NCBI GenBank assembly: GCA_032173965.1
Contig: CM063284.1
Coordinates: forward strand, 116,162,410-116,226,409
Length of the DNA stretch: 64,000 nt
Origin: Sitta carolinensis
Lineage: Eukaryota; Chordata; Aves; Passeriformes; Sittidae
Reading direction: 5' to 3'
The position numbers and the translations under genes were made by a program. Below the pieces are notes generated by a model. It made no database searches, had not been told where the DNA came from, and saw only the letters and a list, made by a program, of their open reading frames with translations. This document shows, one piece after another, positions 63,223-64,000 of this stretch (position 1 is the first letter of the stretch; each line of letters starts with the position of its first letter).

Positions 63223-64000
63223 AAATTGTTTTACACACTGCAGTGCATAGTACCTCTCTTCTTTCTTGGTTAATCCCTAGTGTGATGTAGGGGTGATTGA
63301 GTATCTAATTACTCTTTAATTGAATGCACATTTTGTACATTTTTAGCTAGTTCAAGCCTAATGCTTTTAGTCCAAAAGTCAAAGTCAGGGAAATTAAGTT
63401 GAACTGGGATTTGGAACTTATTGCATTAATGAATTACTTTTTGAAAGGAGCCTAATTATGAGACAGTCTGAAGATTTCAACTGTGCTTGTTACAGAAATA
63501 CTTCATGTATTTTCTCACAAAAGACTGACTGTATATATTTGTAGTCTTGTTATCCACGTTTATCCTTGTTTACTCTTCTTTAACAATAACTTTCCTACTT
63601 TCTGGTGAAGTCCCCTACAGATCAAATAACTACTCCAAAAGAAAACCTTACAGTACCACCAGTACCATAAAATGTAGATACCTGCAAAATCTGAGCATTC
63701 TTCACAACACCCATTGTTTGAAAAAAAATAAAAATCATTAACAAGGTTAATCAAAGCTCAGAAATCAACCTCAGAAGGTAAAAAAAATCGTTATTTTTCC
63801 AAGAATAATTTTATCAAATTCTTTCATATAAAAATTTGATGCAGCTATATTCTTCACAGAGAAAATTTTCTTGTACAAAACTGGGACAAATGGAACACCA
63901 TAAATTTTATCTCAGAAACAAGGAGCAGAAGCAGGAGCAAAGATAAGGAGCAAAGCTGGGTTATTTTTAAGAACCAAAGGTCCCAATGTTCCTATAGCAA

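Larger units (their letters stand above)
50251..64000. other. Long noncoding stretch
   Basis: AT-rich with A-rich tracts at 50503 and 52241, a reverse CTCF-like motif at 55282 and an inverted repeat at 63196. No mobile element or coding block was recognised. Confidence 0.55.

Noticed and set aside
1..64000. CRISPR arrays, bacterial operons, rRNA or tRNA genes
   Set aside because: No spaced direct repeats, no operon-like gene packing, and no rRNA or tRNA sequence recognised by eye.

Overview
The window looks like bird nuclear DNA, probably from a songbird or another neoavian species. It is AT-rich, carries several truncated CR1 LINEs and avian-type long terminal repeats (LTRs), and shows no recognisable mammalian SINE or L1. 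No complete host protein gene was found. Most of it reads as intergenic or intronic sequence. The one host coding signal is a run of three open blocks at 13860-15273 (plus strand), each ending in an AAAG|GT donor, with agreeing phases between blocks. They may be exons of a gene I cannot identify.

The centrepiece is an endogenous retrovirus on the minus strand at 36621-41573. Its 674 and 673 bp LTRs differ at only two bases and one single-base indel. It has TG...CA ends, a 5-bp target duplication (TCTCC), a lysine-tRNA-like primer binding site, a polypurine tract, and one uninterrupted 1120-codon reading frame. That frame holds reverse transcriptase, RNase H and integrase with all catalytic residues. 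No protease, env or recognisable full gag is present. Instead a strongly hydrophobic N-terminal stretch is joined in frame to reverse transcriptase. It looks like a very young, internally deleted class III (ERV-L-like) element that kept an open frame. It landed inside an older LTR-type repeat (about 36165-36620 and 41579-41685).

A second mobile-element cluster lies at 29614-33275. One degenerate CR1 LINE (minus strand) has been split by three later insertions: a 725-bp solo LTR (29955-30679, duplication CCACCC), a 624-bp solo LTR (31290-31913, duplication GGAAAG) and a 395-bp element with roughly 90-100 bp inverted arms (32747-33141, imperfect 8-bp duplication). The inverted-arm element is not a type I recognise.

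Other contents are CR1 3-prime fragments at 5451, 6744, 43032 and 49671, a probable solo LTR at 2561-3000, simple repeats, a G-rich tract at 33620-33704, a GC-rich patch next to a strong CTCF-like motif near 11960, and long stretches with nothing recognisable.
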